Of a DNA stretch of 64,000 nucleotides, positions 46,511-59,560 are shown piece by piece (within the stretch, counting starts at the first letter, position 1; each line of letters starts with the position of its first letter). Under the pieces are notes generated by a model, which saw only the letters and a program-made list of their open reading frames with translations, searched no databases and was not told the origin of the DNA. Source of the stretch: Lycorma delicatula (Eukaryota; Arthropoda; Insecta; Hemiptera; Fulgoridae); the NCBI RefSeq assembly GCF_047948215.1, contig NC_134460.1, positions 16,365,501 to 16,429,500 of the forward strand, in the 5' to 3' direction. Position numbers and translations under genes: made by a program.

Positions 46511-49500
46511 ATAGTACAATAAAGATATTGTTGTCAAAGATTGAAAACAAGTACTGGATCATTGTTAAAAGTTACACTATTGTTAAAAATTTTGAATACT
46601 ACCCGGTTAAGAATAGTAGATTTTTATTTTAAACCGATAATCAAGGAGAGAATAATATTCTGTTAGTAAGCCTGGAATTAGCTTGTTGTACATGACAAGG
46701 ACTTGTACATGAGGAGGGCTATGATACTTTTGGGAGTTACTGGTGTTCTCACATTAGAACACTCATAGTTCTAATGAGGGAACACATAGTTCTCAACTTG
46801 GTTGTAGTTTTTATCAAATATGTAGGAATAAACATTGTTCTTTACTTGCTACCCACAAAAGCATCCAAAAAATTAAAGATAAAAGTAAAGAAAGTAGTTT
46901 ACAGAAATTGTACAATAATTCATTAAGGTTCCTTAAAAGAATATTTTCTTCGGTGGTATCAACATGCAACAAGTAGATGAAGTATAAATACAAATTTAAT
47001 TCATGGAATGCGATAAGTTCTATATATCCATTATTCAGTTTCTATTATTTTAACACCGTATAATTTTTATTTAATTGTCAAATCTTTATAACAATTTAAA
47101 AAAGAAACAATAAAATATACTTGCTATTCCTAAAAATGAGATAAATAACCTAAATACCTAAAGGTATCAAAAGCAGATTTTTTCAAGTAAACAGTTTTTA
47201 ATCAAACATCACATTTTTGGAATAGAAAAGAATTTTTTGAATTATCTTCATCAGAACTGGATTATTTCATACATTTCAGATTCATCTCTCATTTGTAAAT
47301 GTATTTGGGGTGTTAGTACTTAAGGAAATAAATAAAACTACCTCTTTGATTAATATAATGGTAAATAATATTACTTATCAAAGTTTAGAAAGCTCAGTTG
47401 GGCAGGGTTGTAGATGGATTCTGACTGGCTTCTTGCTACCTATGGTGACCTGTCATGGCACTCTATCCCCTCCAATGTTTTATGAGCAGTTTCAGCTCTA
47501 CATTAGACACCTCATGTGGAAATACTGCACATTATATGTTAATTTTTTCTAAACTTTGATGGGTAATAAATTACAAAAGAGAAGCATAACAACTATACAA
47601 GCAGAAAAAACTAGTGATGTTTCTAAAAGGTGATGTAAAGCAGAATGTTGGGAATTAGATGAAGATGAAATTAGGCTGAAAAAGTATAAACTAAACTGAC
47701 TTTGATCGACGGAAGAAATTTGATGATTGTGAAAAATATGACGTGATGATGAGATGATATGTGAAAAAGGGTAAGTAAGTTATGGCCTTAACTGAATTCA
47801 TTCTGATTTTGATTAAGTCGGTGCAAGAAGAAATACTGATAGTAAGTTAAACCTTTCTTACTTTTAGGATTCCTGTAAGGGAAGATACAGTCCTGGAGAA
47901 AACAATAAATATCCCAACCTAAGGACATGCCTTTGCGTGTTAATCATATCTTTTCTTCAACCTCAGCCTTCCCTAATCTTAAATTTCTTTTCATCTGGAT
48001 AAGAGTACAATGGTAAGGTTGATAAGGTCAACTGCAGCACTTCATTATTTGGAGGCCATTGGTAAAGTTGTTTCTGGAATAGTTAGGAAAATACTGACTC
48101 TGGGTGTGAGATAATCATTAGAAATCATAAAACAGATTTACAGAAGGAAAATTTGTAGATTTACACCAAAATAGTATACCTAGTTTGGGCTGAAACATAT
48201 GTTTTTATAATGTTGCTCTCCATTTTACCTGCGAAGGTACAATTGTACAATTAAATAAACTGTTGATTAAAATAAACTGGTTTATAAACCCATTCCTTGG
48301 AGAAAATCAGCTAACTATAATAAAATTGATGTACATTTCCATTTGGGTAACTAGAAAATTAAAATATATCCACAGATATTTTAAAAATAAACTCTAATAT
48401 TTAAAGAGATATATTCTTGATTGTACATTTGTGTATTTGTAAGGTAAGATTTGGATTCACAAAAAGGCAATTAATCACATCTAATACATATTACCAATCT
48501 CCTTTTGATGAATCCTTGCAGAATCCCATTTGCAGATCCTGATTAACAGGAGTTGAATAAACCATACAATCATGAAACTTTTTATCTAAAATAAAATAAA
48601 GGTATTCGGATAGTACTAGTAGCAATACTTATCATTAAATTGAATATACTAGGGAAACACTTTTTGAATCCTTTGATTCACGAATGATCTCTGGCGACCT
48701 GATTTTACAGAATTAATTTTTTACTTTTTGTACTTATAACTTACATGTTAGTGGAAAAGTTAGTACCTTGAGTTGCCTAATGTAAAAATTATATGATTTG
48801 TTTGTCTAGTTTTATGTACAAATCAAAGTTTATTTTTCAAGTTATTTCTCTAAATATTTCTATTTTATTTCTTTGAGATACCCAAGATAAAAAATCTTGT
48901 ATTATGTTTTTAATAAAAATGAGTACCTGTAATTACTAATGTTATTGAGAATAAATCTGCCTTGTTCTTTAATCATGCTGATCTAAATCTTTTGGAAATT
49001 TTGAAGAAATGATATGAAGTCCAAAAATTTGCGATGTGCCCTGTTATGTTACAGTGAACGCACGATGCAGAGTTAAATGTAAATACTTTTTATATTTGTT
49101 GTTTCTGTTTTGTAATTGTAAATCATTTCTTGGTAGTAATTTGGTACACAGCGATTGTTGCATTATTAATGCACAAAAGAATAATTTGTTAATTTTTTTT
49201 ACAACTTTTGATGGTTTACTTACTCTGCATATTTTATCTGTAGTTTGTTCATACAAATCGTATTCTTTTTAAAGTAGTTAAAATATTAAAGCAATAAAAA
49301 CAGAAATTGTATAACATTCTGTTCCTCAAAAGAGTAGCAGACTCTAGACCACATGTTTCAACATTATTTAGATAAAATCTGTTACAAATTGGCCACAGAT
49401 TTTTTGGCACAAATATTGAGTTTTTTGCATTTTCTGACCAAGGGATCCCAAAAAACAAAACAGAAAAAATAGCAGGTAATGCTTATATGTAGAACATTAC

Positions 49501-50239
49501 CCCCTAGCATTAGTAGATATGTTTGACTGAATAAACTGATTTTGATGAACTTTTGTACAGAAATTCGTATATATGGGGCAATTTGTGGGTAAACATTTTG
49601 GAGTCAATAAATCCAAGGGTTGGATAGGGGGTTTGGGGGTCAATTAACACCAAATTTTGCAAATATAACTCCACTTTATATTAAGCTCAATATATGATAT
49701 CTTACAATTTAAAAAACAATTTCCCCAAATTCAAACAGATAGCTTTTTATTTACTGAATATTTTTTAACAGATAATTCACCCCATCCCTAAAAAAAAGAA
49801 ATCTTATATAACTTTTTATAGGTTGTACATTTTTTTGTAGGTTTTTTTTAGTTTCTTCCATTTAATACAGTAAACGTAGAAGAATCCAAAAAAATGTTTT
49901 TGGAAGAAAAAATATAAAAAATACCAATTTTTGAAATCTTTAAAAGTCTTTTTTGGTTTATTAAAATACAAGATGATAAATTTTACAAAAAAACTTCATC
50001 ATAATTACCTCCAAACCAGAAAACAAATCTTAGGAAACTTTTTTCATGTATAATTATTTTTTCCCTACGTTAGAGTAAATAGCAAATGCAGGAAAGTATT
50101 ATAACTGTTCTTTTCTTTTTTTTGTTACTTGCATACACCATGCTTGCTTGTTTTTGAAATATCAATCAAATATCCTAGTATTCTAGGAGTGTATTCTAAC
50201 ATAGTGCTAGGAGTTTTCAGCACTCGTCTTCACTACATA
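46511..50239. other. AT-rich DNA, no gene recognised
   Basis: Nothing recognisable. The frames at 47310-47552, 49036-49272 and the minus strand 49044-49458 have no motif. About 49590-50090 contains a tttgggggtcaattaacacc string and may be an old repeat of unknown class. Confidence 0.4.
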
Positions 50240-50656
50240 ATTCAGTCAGTTGTGCACCAATCCTAAGCTTTGTAACAGATTTCAGAGACCCACAGGCATA
50301 TATTTATTAGAAAGGGAGGAACCTTTGCAAAGGATTTACCTCCCTCGTTGCATTTAACTACAAGAAACCATACATTTGTTAACTTACCTGGTACATCTCT
50401 TGTATCCATTTGATTAGATGGATCTTCAGCTGACGCCAATCGAAGTCTCTTCAAACTCCCTGGTTAGTTGTTTTTTTCAAGTGGACCAATAATCACTAAA
50501 AGATTTTTATTTGGAACTACCATGTGGTCTCCATGAGTACCGGTGATTTTACGACCACTTCAGCAGAGCGTGCACATACTGCTGAAGTGGTCGTACTGCT
50601 AGGGTTTATTAAACCCCAGCTTCACGCAACTGCCCAGAGAACATCGTTCAAGACTC
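50240..50656 (-). mobile_element. Jockey-like retrotransposon 5' end and ORF1 start, second copy
   Basis: The minus-strand frame 50454-50263 gives MKRLRLASAEDPSNQMDTRD, then VPGKLTNVWFLVVK and GGKSFAKVPPFLI. The last matches the EG..F.KVPPFLI segment at the beginning of jockey-type ORF1 (nucleic-acid-binding) proteins. It is truncated after ~60 codons. The 5' end near 50656 aligns with the end of the copy at 33778, so both copies keep their 5' terminus. A perfect 16-bp-arm hairpin lies at 50551-50594. Confidence 0.65.
50551..50594. repeat. Perfect 16-bp-arm hairpin in jockey-like 5' region
   Basis: ACGACCACTTCAGCAG at 50551-50566 and its exact complement at 50579-50594 enclose a 12-base loop. 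The aligned position in the 33.7-kb copy (about 33690-33722) has a different but shorter complementary pair, ctccag and ctggag. Confidence 0.85.
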
Positions 50657-50659
50657 ACT

Positions 50660-51105
50660 TTTTACTACCTTATACAAAATAAAGGAAATATTGTGATCAC
50701 AAAAAATTTCAGTTTTCATATTTCAATGGAAATATCCATTTTGACTAGTTTCGGCATGATGTAGGACTAGTTTCTGTATGTAGGTACATATGTATCTCGC
50801 ATAGCTCAAAAACAATTAGCTGTAGGATGTTGAAATTTTGGATTTATAATTGTTACACTATTTAGTGCAACTCCCCTTTTGATTGCAATCGACTGAACCA
50901 AAAGTGCCCAAAATTTGGATTTTGGACTTTTTCTTAACTGTAGTAATAAGCCCCATTGAGAGCTTTTCAACGATATATCATAAATGGTATATTTTCATTG
51001 GTTCCAGTTATAGCTAAATGAAATTTTAATTAAAGAAATATTTTGATCTTAGAAGGGGAAGACACATCTGTTCAAATCAGACATCATCTCCTTTTTTTTA
51101 AATTA
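50660..51105. mobile_element. MITE-like element, copy 3, right end missing
   Basis: The left end, tttactaccttatac, is a mutated form of the terminal repeat. The interior matches copies 1 and 2 through agaaatattttgatcttag and catcatctcctttttt, then ends abruptly at about 51105, where the Gag-like relic begins. It is joined on the left directly to the jockey-like 5' end. Confidence 0.75.
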
Positions 51106-51831
51106 TATTGACAAAAAAATGCCAATGTACAAATAATACTGAACCTAATATTCACATACAATCAGCTGGTCCATCTACTATTGCCATTTCTACATCAAAT
51201 AAATTTAGTCTTCTTGAAAACAATGCTGACAACGAAGGTTGTCATGCAAAAGTATTAAAACTTGAGCCTATTTTTGCAACAGGCGTTAATGCAATAACTG
51301 AATTGAAAAATTTTCTGTCACAATTATTCCCAATTGTAATGTTATTAAATATAAATTGACAACAATGAAATCGAGCCATACGGTAAAAGTTCTGCCAGTT
51401 GATATTGAAATACATAAAATTATTATGTCAAAAATGCTAGAAATCAATGTCAGTCACTATACATATAAACTTAAACATGAAAGAGCATATAGAGTGGTCA
51501 TGTGAGGCATGCATCACATGGAAGATAAATCAGTAATCATTGATGAATTAATGAAGTTAGGCCATGAGGTTAGAAACATTACTAACGTTCTACATTGTCA
51601 AACGAAGGAATTGCTGCCACTTTATTTCATAGATTTGGAGCCCAAATCTAATAATAAAGAAATTTTTGACGTGAGATCTCTCAGCTATACAATTGTAAAA
51701 TTTGAAGCTCTGTATGTTAAAAAGAAGTGATCCAATGCAAACGTTGCTAATGGTTTGGGCATACCAAAAATCTATGCAGTCGTCTACACTGTTGTGTAAA
51801 ATGTGGTGCAAAACATGCCACAACAGTCTGT
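51106..51831 (+). mobile_element. Non-LTR retrotransposon ORF1 (Gag-like, Pre_C2HC type) relic
   Basis: The nucleic-acid-binding ORF1 protein of jockey-type elements. Plus-strand frames give LEPIFATGVNAITELKNFLS, KHERAYRVVM, MHHMEDKSVIIDELMKLGHE, VRNITNVLHCQTKELLPLYF and IDLEPKSNNKEIFDV. After a frameshift at about 51730 there is a double zinc knuckle at 51733-51831: CKRC, then H and C (C-x2-C-x4-H-x4-C), and CVKCGAKHATTVC (C-x2-C-x3-H-x4-C). Defects include frameshifts near 51350 and 51730, TGA at 51504-51506 and a TAA inside the first knuckle (51748-51750). No endonuclease or polymerase follows. Confidence 0.8.
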
Positions 51832-54800
51832 TGTTTTATTTTGTAATTTTATTTCTGTAATTTTATTATTATACAACATTTTAAAATTAAACATTAACGT
51901 TATTATTATTACCATAAGTAGTAAAAAAAAACCACAGCAATGTTTAATACAAAAATTAGCCAACATTCAAAACTATATCAATAATTAATTAATTAAAGTA
52001 AACAAAACTTTTAACTTTATATCTAAGGGAAGTTTCTACCTTGTCAGATAAAAAATTTTTTTAATAAAATATATATATTTACAAAAATAACTGTAAATTT
52101 TCAAGTTGAAACTTGTAATATTTCCAACATTATGAATCAATGTAGTAGAGATGCAGGTAAAATTTCAGAGCATGATGAGTGACCTGGCATCTCAAATGTA
52201 AGCCTCTTAATAAACAGTACAAGGTTTTGGAAAAGATAGGACAGCCATAACCTAAACAGGTCTGCAGCTGTCCTACCCTTTCCATAATATGTTTTTACTT
52301 TGAACAGAATATATCGAGAATATAGTAGAAGTATTAGAATAATGGTTTCAGACACACATTTCAAAGTTTTTATTTCAGTATATTTAAAAAGGTTACTAGC
52401 AAAGGACGCTCATTAGAGTTTTTTGTTTATTTTCACGGTTACAACATTTTCTGTTAGTATGAAAGGAAAAAGTGAAGGCAATTCACATTTAGTACAAAAA
52501 ATAAAATAAATTTTTTTTTACAGAAATCAACACATGAAAGAAAGAACTGTCAGTACTTGGAACAAAAAAAATTAATAAAGATTTGAGGTCACTGTCGACA
52601 ACATGCATGGAAGTATAATATTACACACTTCACGTTTGTTTATATATTGAAAACATCACTAAAGAGTAAGAAATGTGAAAGTGAGGTGAATCTTTATATA
52701 AAAGCAGAACAAGGCTTTGCATTCAAGATCAATTTGACTGTGAACTTTATATGCGTTTTACTCTAAAACATAATCAAACATTTTGAGAAAAAAACAATAT
52801 TTTTGTTTATAGCCATAACTCTGCAAAATTAATTTTTTAATTCCATTGAAGTCTACTTTTGTGTTGTTTACTTTTTATAAAACTTTGATTTCTTAATTTC
52901 AGATAATTCCTTCAATAATTAAAAATTCCACTATCATCCACCACCATCAAGTTCAGCAATAAGCCCACTTTGGCCAGCTCTCCTTACCTTTGTATTGATA
53001 AAAAAATTTTGTGAATTTTTTTTACTCAACTACTTTCATTCAACTATTTTTATTAGTTTTTATATATATTTTTTTTAAATTGCCCATTTTTGAGGCATAG
53101 AGGTAGAAACATCCCTTAACAATATATGATAAATAAAATTTATTATAACAATATCTTATAGTATTTTCTTTGTCTTTTTTTCTGCATTCATATTTAAAAT
53201 TATTTAAAATGTATATAACTGACAGGCTAAACGTTCAGGGCTCACTTTGCTCGCCTGACTATCTAGCCAGGATCCTCAATGTATTCGTATCCTCATGTTT
53301 GTGAGAATATTAAGTATTTTACAGATATTCATTAAAGAAAAAAATATTAGAAACTTTACTTAATTACATTTCTGCTGCCATTGTGACAAAAATATAATGA
53401 AGAAAAAGGGTTAATACATTTATAAGTATGTAAATGTATTAATTAAATATGTATGATGTATGTATCATATTAAATACGTTTTAAGAAGCATAGTGCTTCT
53501 ATACTTATTTTTATGAAATTTAAAAAAAATGTCTACCCATATTTATTTTAACAAAATGCAAATAAAATAAGTATAATAAATGTTAACGTAAATAATGTAC
53601 TGTTTAGAGTACATAATACCCCGCTAGATGGTTACTATTATCATTCACAATAAAAATCTGAGCATAAATAGCAAACCAATGCACAATCATGTTTTTTTTA
53701 TTGGAGAGACAACTGAATTACTGAGAATTTTGTAATATACATTCTACAGTGCTGCATATTTTGAAAATACAGTTCAAATGAATTAACAATTAATAAGAAC
53801 TTACTTTAATAATTTTAAATAAAATAAAAATTAATTAAAAAGATTTATTTCAAAAAATGAAACTGAATAACCTGAAAAGTATATTAAGTATATAGCAAAA
53901 AATCCTTTAGCAGAAAAATAATCCCTAAAATTGCGTGGAGGTTACATTCTAGTAATCATTAAATAAATTATATTAGTTAAATGAAAATTTGGAATTTAGG
54001 TTATCATACTTCAGCAAATATATACAGAGTAAACCATGACACTCACAGATATTATATCAGGTAAAATATAGGCAGTACTGGTAAGGCATACTAATCAAAG
54101 GTTAATGGACAAGTAAATCGCTTATTCCTAATAATTATACATCAATATAAATTTGTATAACGTATATATTACATTCAACTCAGAAATAAGTTGAATGAGA
54201 TCCGAGTTGAACTCAGAAATGAATCGGACTTAAGCACTAAAATATACAGAAGATATTCATTCCTTAAAGATTAGGCATTTTCAGGGATTACCTAAGATTT
54301 CATAATTTCTTACTTCAAAAATTAATAGTATATCCTGAATACTAAAAAGCTGATATATCAAGAAGTTATAATTACTTTGTTGAGTCTCCAATGAAATCTT
54401 GAAATTCATGAACTTCTTGTAAAATGCAGTTACCTCTAAAGTATGACCAATTAGCGAAAACCTAATGGATATCCACCATTCAGAGGTTATAGCAGAAGTA
54501 TTGATGTAAATACTTTTGTATTTAATTTGATCTTGTAATATATGATGAGATTAATAGACATCTTTTGAGATTTCCACAGTTTCATCTTTTTTTAAATGTT
54601 AGCAAACATAAAATATTTTGACAGATCAAGATTCACAGTTTAACCATTTGTCCCCCTTTCAAGTGAAAAAGAATAATGAAGAGAACCAGTGTATTTAAGT
54701 AGAAAGATAAAGAGTAAAGATTTTTTTTCTCTTTTTTCAGGAGAAACAACTGAACATATCTACTGTGTTTTAAAACTTTTAGCATTAGTTACCGATACAG

Positions 54801-55246
54801 AATACCTGATATCCAATAATTTCTTATTTTAATGTTAAAACTGTAATTCAAATTCTGAAAGGTTTTGAAACATCAGACTGAAAATTTTATATTGTCTTTG
54901 TTTAAAGTTTTATACAATTGAAGCCAGAGCCTTATATTTTAAGTTTCTCGGATGAATTAATTTTAAAACTAATTATAGCTCACAAAAATAAATTAAACTG
55001 GTAAGAAATTACCTGCCATAAATTACATAAACAAAAGCTGTTTAATACATTAACAAAACTGAGTTCCAGTCAATGAAAGATAAATTATTACATGAAACAC
55101 ACACACAAAAGCAAATATACACAATCAATAGAAAATACCTCATCTAAATCTGAGTTACAAGTCACTATTACACAAAATAAATAATTTTAAGCTCCTTTGC
55201 TTCTTAACTTCTTTATTGTAACTAAAACTTTAAAATTAAATATATA
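51832..55246. other. AT-rich DNA, no gene recognised
   Basis: Long AT-rich stretch. The minus-strand frame 52137-52364 and others show no motif. A short GC-richer scrap at 53220-53290 is unassigned. Confidence 0.4.
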
Positions 55247-55398
55247 AGAATATTCTTTACTTAACAACCATATGTGTTCTAATGAAGTCTGTGACTTGAA
55301 TTGCATTAACAGCAGATTATCATCTAACTACTACTAAGAATATTAATATAAACAGTATCTGAAAGGACTCCATTAAAGGAACCAATATTAATAAAGAC
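55247..55398 (+). repeat. Direct duplication, unit 1
   Basis: The 152 bases from agaatattctttacttaac to aataaagac recur at 56554-56702 with only a few differences. No coding potential. Confidence 0.9.
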
Positions 55399-56109
55399 CA
55401 CGTGTCCTTTATTTTATTAATAAAAAAAAACAGTCAAAAATATTTGTCTTCGTTGTTAACAGTGTAGCATCATAAATTGTATCATTCTTTCATTGTTAGT
55501 GAAAGTCTGTAAGAAATTATGAGAGCCTATAAAATTAACAAAATACAGTTGTGAAAAATACATCTATTTCCATGATAAACATATTAATAATTTGATATTA
55601 AAGGGCATATTGTTATCATTCATAAAAATAAATCCAATTCTATTTTCAATTTGTCTATTCTTTTATAGCAGTTAACAACTGCATATAAGGTAATGGTATA
55701 AAGTAGTCTCCAGAGTTTCTACGCTCCTCTATATCAGAATATTTATCACTGTTAATGATAAATTATCTAAACGAGCGTCAACAAAAGCTTTTAGAAGTTG
55801 AAGATACTGCTTTACATCATTATTTTATCGATAAAACATAACTGCTACCAAACAAATTTTAAAAAAGGATTAGAAATATTTTTTCTCAATAATATTATCA
55901 GTTAATAAAGTGCGTTTACTCAAACTGTTGCTGATCAAAATTATAACTCACTAAGAGCTGACAACCTACTATTAAGACTGAAAGGGAATGCTACTTTTTA
56001 TTTGAGTATACAGAGAAATCAATGTTCAGGGATTTGTACTGGAATCACATTTCCGATTTCACATGGCAGATGCTACACAAAGGCTAAACTTTTACGAAGG
56101 CAGTAAAGG
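55399..56109. other. AT-rich spacer between duplication units
   Basis: No feature recognised. Confidence 0.4.
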
Positions 56110-56276
56110 CAGCTACTTTTATAATGATTTGAATACTAGATAATAGATACCGGTGCTATATGGTGATTGGGTTTCAATTAACCATACATCTAAGGAACGG
56201 TCAACCTTCATTTACATTCACATATATCATCCTCATTCATCCTCTGGTTCCAGAGACTAAATGGAAAAAAGAAAAG
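56110..56276 (+). mobile_element. SINE fragment, 5'-truncated, same family as 299-610
   Basis: It shares GATTTGAATACTAGAT, TTTCAATTAACCA and ATATCATCCTCATTC with the first SINE, in the same order, and ends in ATGGAAAAAAGAAAAG. The tRNA-like head is missing, as in 5'-truncated insertions. Confidence 0.75.
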
Positions 56277-56553
56277 ATGCTTCACAAAGAATCTTTGCAG
56301 TGTCAATCTTCATGGGCACTGCTGCTAGAGAAAATAATTAGAAGATAAAATATTTTACATAGGTACTTAAAAAAAAATTTATACATTATTTTAAGATGAA
56401 GCGACAACAAATGAATCAAATTATGAACTTATTATATTTTTAAATATAAGAGTAACTGCTATAACTATCTCTCCCAATTATAAGAAAACCTTTCTAATCC
56501 TAATAATTTAAAAAAATAATAATAAATACTGAACCATAGTGTTAGTATGTCAC

Positions 56554-56702
56554 AGAATATTCTTTACTTAACAACCTTATGTGTTCTAATGAAGTCTGTA
56601 ACTTGAATTGCATTAACAGCAGATCATCTAACTACTACTAAGAATATTAATAGAAACAGTATCTGAAATGACTCCAATAAAGGAACCAATATTAATAAAG
56701 AC
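56554..56702 (+). repeat. Direct duplication, unit 2
   Basis: 149 bases nearly identical to 55247-55398. The main length difference is loss of the tat in gattatcatc. Flanking sequences differ on both sides. Confidence 0.9.
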
Positions 56703-58329
56703 AAATGCCAATGAATTAGACAACTTGGGAACTAATATAACTTAAATTCTTCTATGCTTTATTTTATATTTATCTTTGATAGATTAACTAAAAAAAAATT
56801 ATTGAAAAGGAAAATAAATAGAATACAAATTTTATACACATATTTAATCTGTATGTGTAATTATAAAAATTGAACTACTAAAATGTAAGATACCTCCCTC
56901 CTGGTTTAAAAAAGGAAAACTACTATGGGATTTGAAATCCTGAATTACCAATATTTATTACTCGTTATGTTATATTAAACAATTATCCTAAAATAAGTTA
57001 ATAAGTAATTCAATAAACACACGTTTACATGAAAATTAATTTTAAAAATACACTACTTATATCCACATCAGAAAATGTGGATATGTTCTTGTAAAAATAA
57101 AAGTCCTCCTTATCAGTAAATATTTTATAAATCTTACATTAAATACTAGACCTGTCAACAAAATTTAATTAAAAACTAAAAAAGAAGAAATTTACATTAA
57201 ACACAGAAAACCTACAACAATAGTTTAAAATATATATAAAGAAATATGTATACATGTTTATTATTTGTCTGTTTTTAAAGGCTTTTAATTTTTTTGGTTA
57301 TACATAATTAAATACAAACAAGATAAGTTTCCCTTGCAAATTTTTCAATATTTTTTTACATACAAGTGATTTCTTGAAAGAAAAACAGGTTAATTATAAA
57401 AATTAGAAACATGTAAATATTATCGATGAACCTTTATTGTTTTTTTTTTTTTTTACCAAAACCAAAACACATTCATTAGTCATCTCCTCTTGATAATAGC
57501 AACCAATATCGAGGCGTGTGTCAAACTTATTCATGAACTTTGATAATAGTCTTGTTGCACTTCTACTCCAGTAGATCATTTAACCACCATGAAAAAGCTT
57601 ATTTTAAATAATAATCACCTACTTAACTGTTACCACCCAAAAATTTCTATAATTATGTGAATGGATGGTTGCAGTCTTCAGAACTGTAATATACACTATG
57701 ATAAATGTCTGATAACATTCCATGAGAGTCAAAAAGCTAATATATAACTATTCTAAGTTAAGATAGTACAAAAACATTATTGGTCTTCCTCCCGTCTCTA
57801 AATGATCATTTTCTGTAGATAAGTTACTTAACAAAATATAGGTATTAAACATATATTTTGTTTTTCTACTAAAATGTTCCTTTAATTTTTTGTTTTTTTC
57901 CCTTACTCCTCACAATTTTCCTTAAGAGTTTTCTGATTACAATTCATTAGCAGATTTGGGTGTTCATCTTCAGAAACTCGATTGGCATAAGTGAAGTGGT
58001 ATGGGCAATGCTAGTAGGGTGATGGTGTGATGCGTTCAAGGACTGATTAGAAGCAGAAATTCAGTTGCCTTATTGTATTCGTGTAGTTACATTGATTCAC
58101 TGTTCATTGTTACTGATATTTATTATCAGTATTTTTCAATACTAATTATTTTTATGAACGGTATTTTTTAATACTTTTATTATAAAGTTTTTTCAATATT
58201 AATTTTTTTCATTAACCAAATTTTCAAATACTGTATCTTACTGATTCATCCAAGATGCAGCTTAGATTGGGAAAAGCAATACCTCTAAAAACCAAAGTAA
58301 ATGTATAATAAAATGTCTACAGCAAACTA
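56703..58329. other. AT-rich DNA, no gene recognised
   Basis: No open frame or repeat that I recognise. Confidence 0.4.
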
Positions 58330-59560
58330 GTCAAAGAAATCATATACCAGCACATGCAAATACCAGTACATGCAGAAATCAAGCTCGCATACGAGACCTT
58401 TTTGAAGTATCTGATCATATTAAATACCAAGTGATAACAGAATCAAACTGGCAGAAAATGAGAATTTTAGTACACCGGGAAAAACTCGTAATAGAATGAA
58501 AATGAAAATTAACATCGACATCTTCCAAAGATGTGCATTATGTAAAATCATATGCAATTTTCAAATACAACATAAAGCCCTACCGACATTGAAAAACAAT
58601 TATTAGTTTTAAAACCAAACACTCATATCTGCAGATAAATTGCAATAATGAAAGTTTAAGAAAAATTCTTAGTAGGATAGGAAAACTTATACTTTACTTT
58701 CATCTAAAAAGATGAAAGTAAACTGAAAATAAAAGGAAAATTTTAATAAAAAAATAAAAACATATTAAATATATACATATTAAATGAATAGACTGTCTAA
58801 AGAAAATAAACATTTACAAATGGGAAGGAAGACCGATTCGGATGAATCTTATATTCACTTACTTATGGGAAAAGTTATGGTTGCACCAATGGCTCAAACA
58901 AAAAGGCTCTAACACAGGAGAAATTCAAAATGCTCTTTAACATTGTGCCAAAGAAAAAGGAGAATACCAGAACTATATGAATGCCGATAATTACAAAAAA
59001 ATGACAGAATAAAGCTAATCCCAAATCTTCCACATCGATCGGTTTTTATAATAGATAATGCTTGGTACCGAACATAAAGTTGTACAAGGTGTCAAATTCA
59101 ATCGGCTAAAAACATAAACTGTTATAGTGGTTTCGAGAGAGAAATGTTCTGTACTCAGCAGATATGTTAAAAACATAACTGTACGAATTAGTGCAAATTA
59201 ACAAACCCAGTACGGAGTACTACTTCGATAAAATATTGCAGGATCACGGTCACAACATAATAAATAAGATTGCCACCCTACCGTCCTGAAATTAACCCAA
59301 TTGAGTTGGTTTGAGCGAACATAAAGTCAGGTAGCGAACAAAAATGTCTTTCATTGGAGAAATATAAATGATATAAAAGAAATTCCTGAGAAAAAGTTTC
59401 TGAACTGCCAGCGGAATGTTGCAAACATGGACTAACAATAGAAAAAAATTATGAAATAGATAGGGAGTTGCCGACATGCAAACTGACAGCACCAATGAGT
59501 CATACTCATCGAACAATGTGAGATCTGATGATATAGATGGGATTGAGCCGCTTGATTAAA
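58330..59560 (+). mobile_element. DDE-type transposase relic (Tc1/mariner superfamily)
   Basis: Scattered frames give KQLLVLKPN, DSDESYIHLLMGK (first catalytic region, (D)E.YIH), VFIIDNAWYRT (second Asp, IDNA.YH), LPPYRPEINPIELVWANIK (third region, LPPYHPDLNPIE), LPAECCKHG and EKNYEIDREL. This is the order of the family that also supplied the tail at 35936-36330. Stops and frameshifts are spread through the copy, so it is inactive. A perfect 13-bp-arm hairpin at 58693-58722 (tttactttcatct, AAAA loop) interrupts the linker. Confidence 0.7.

Noticed and set aside
52898..52962. Possible last exon of the glutamate receptor
   Set aside because: A splice-acceptor-like tttcag precedes a short open frame to TAA, but the residues do not resemble a receptor tail.
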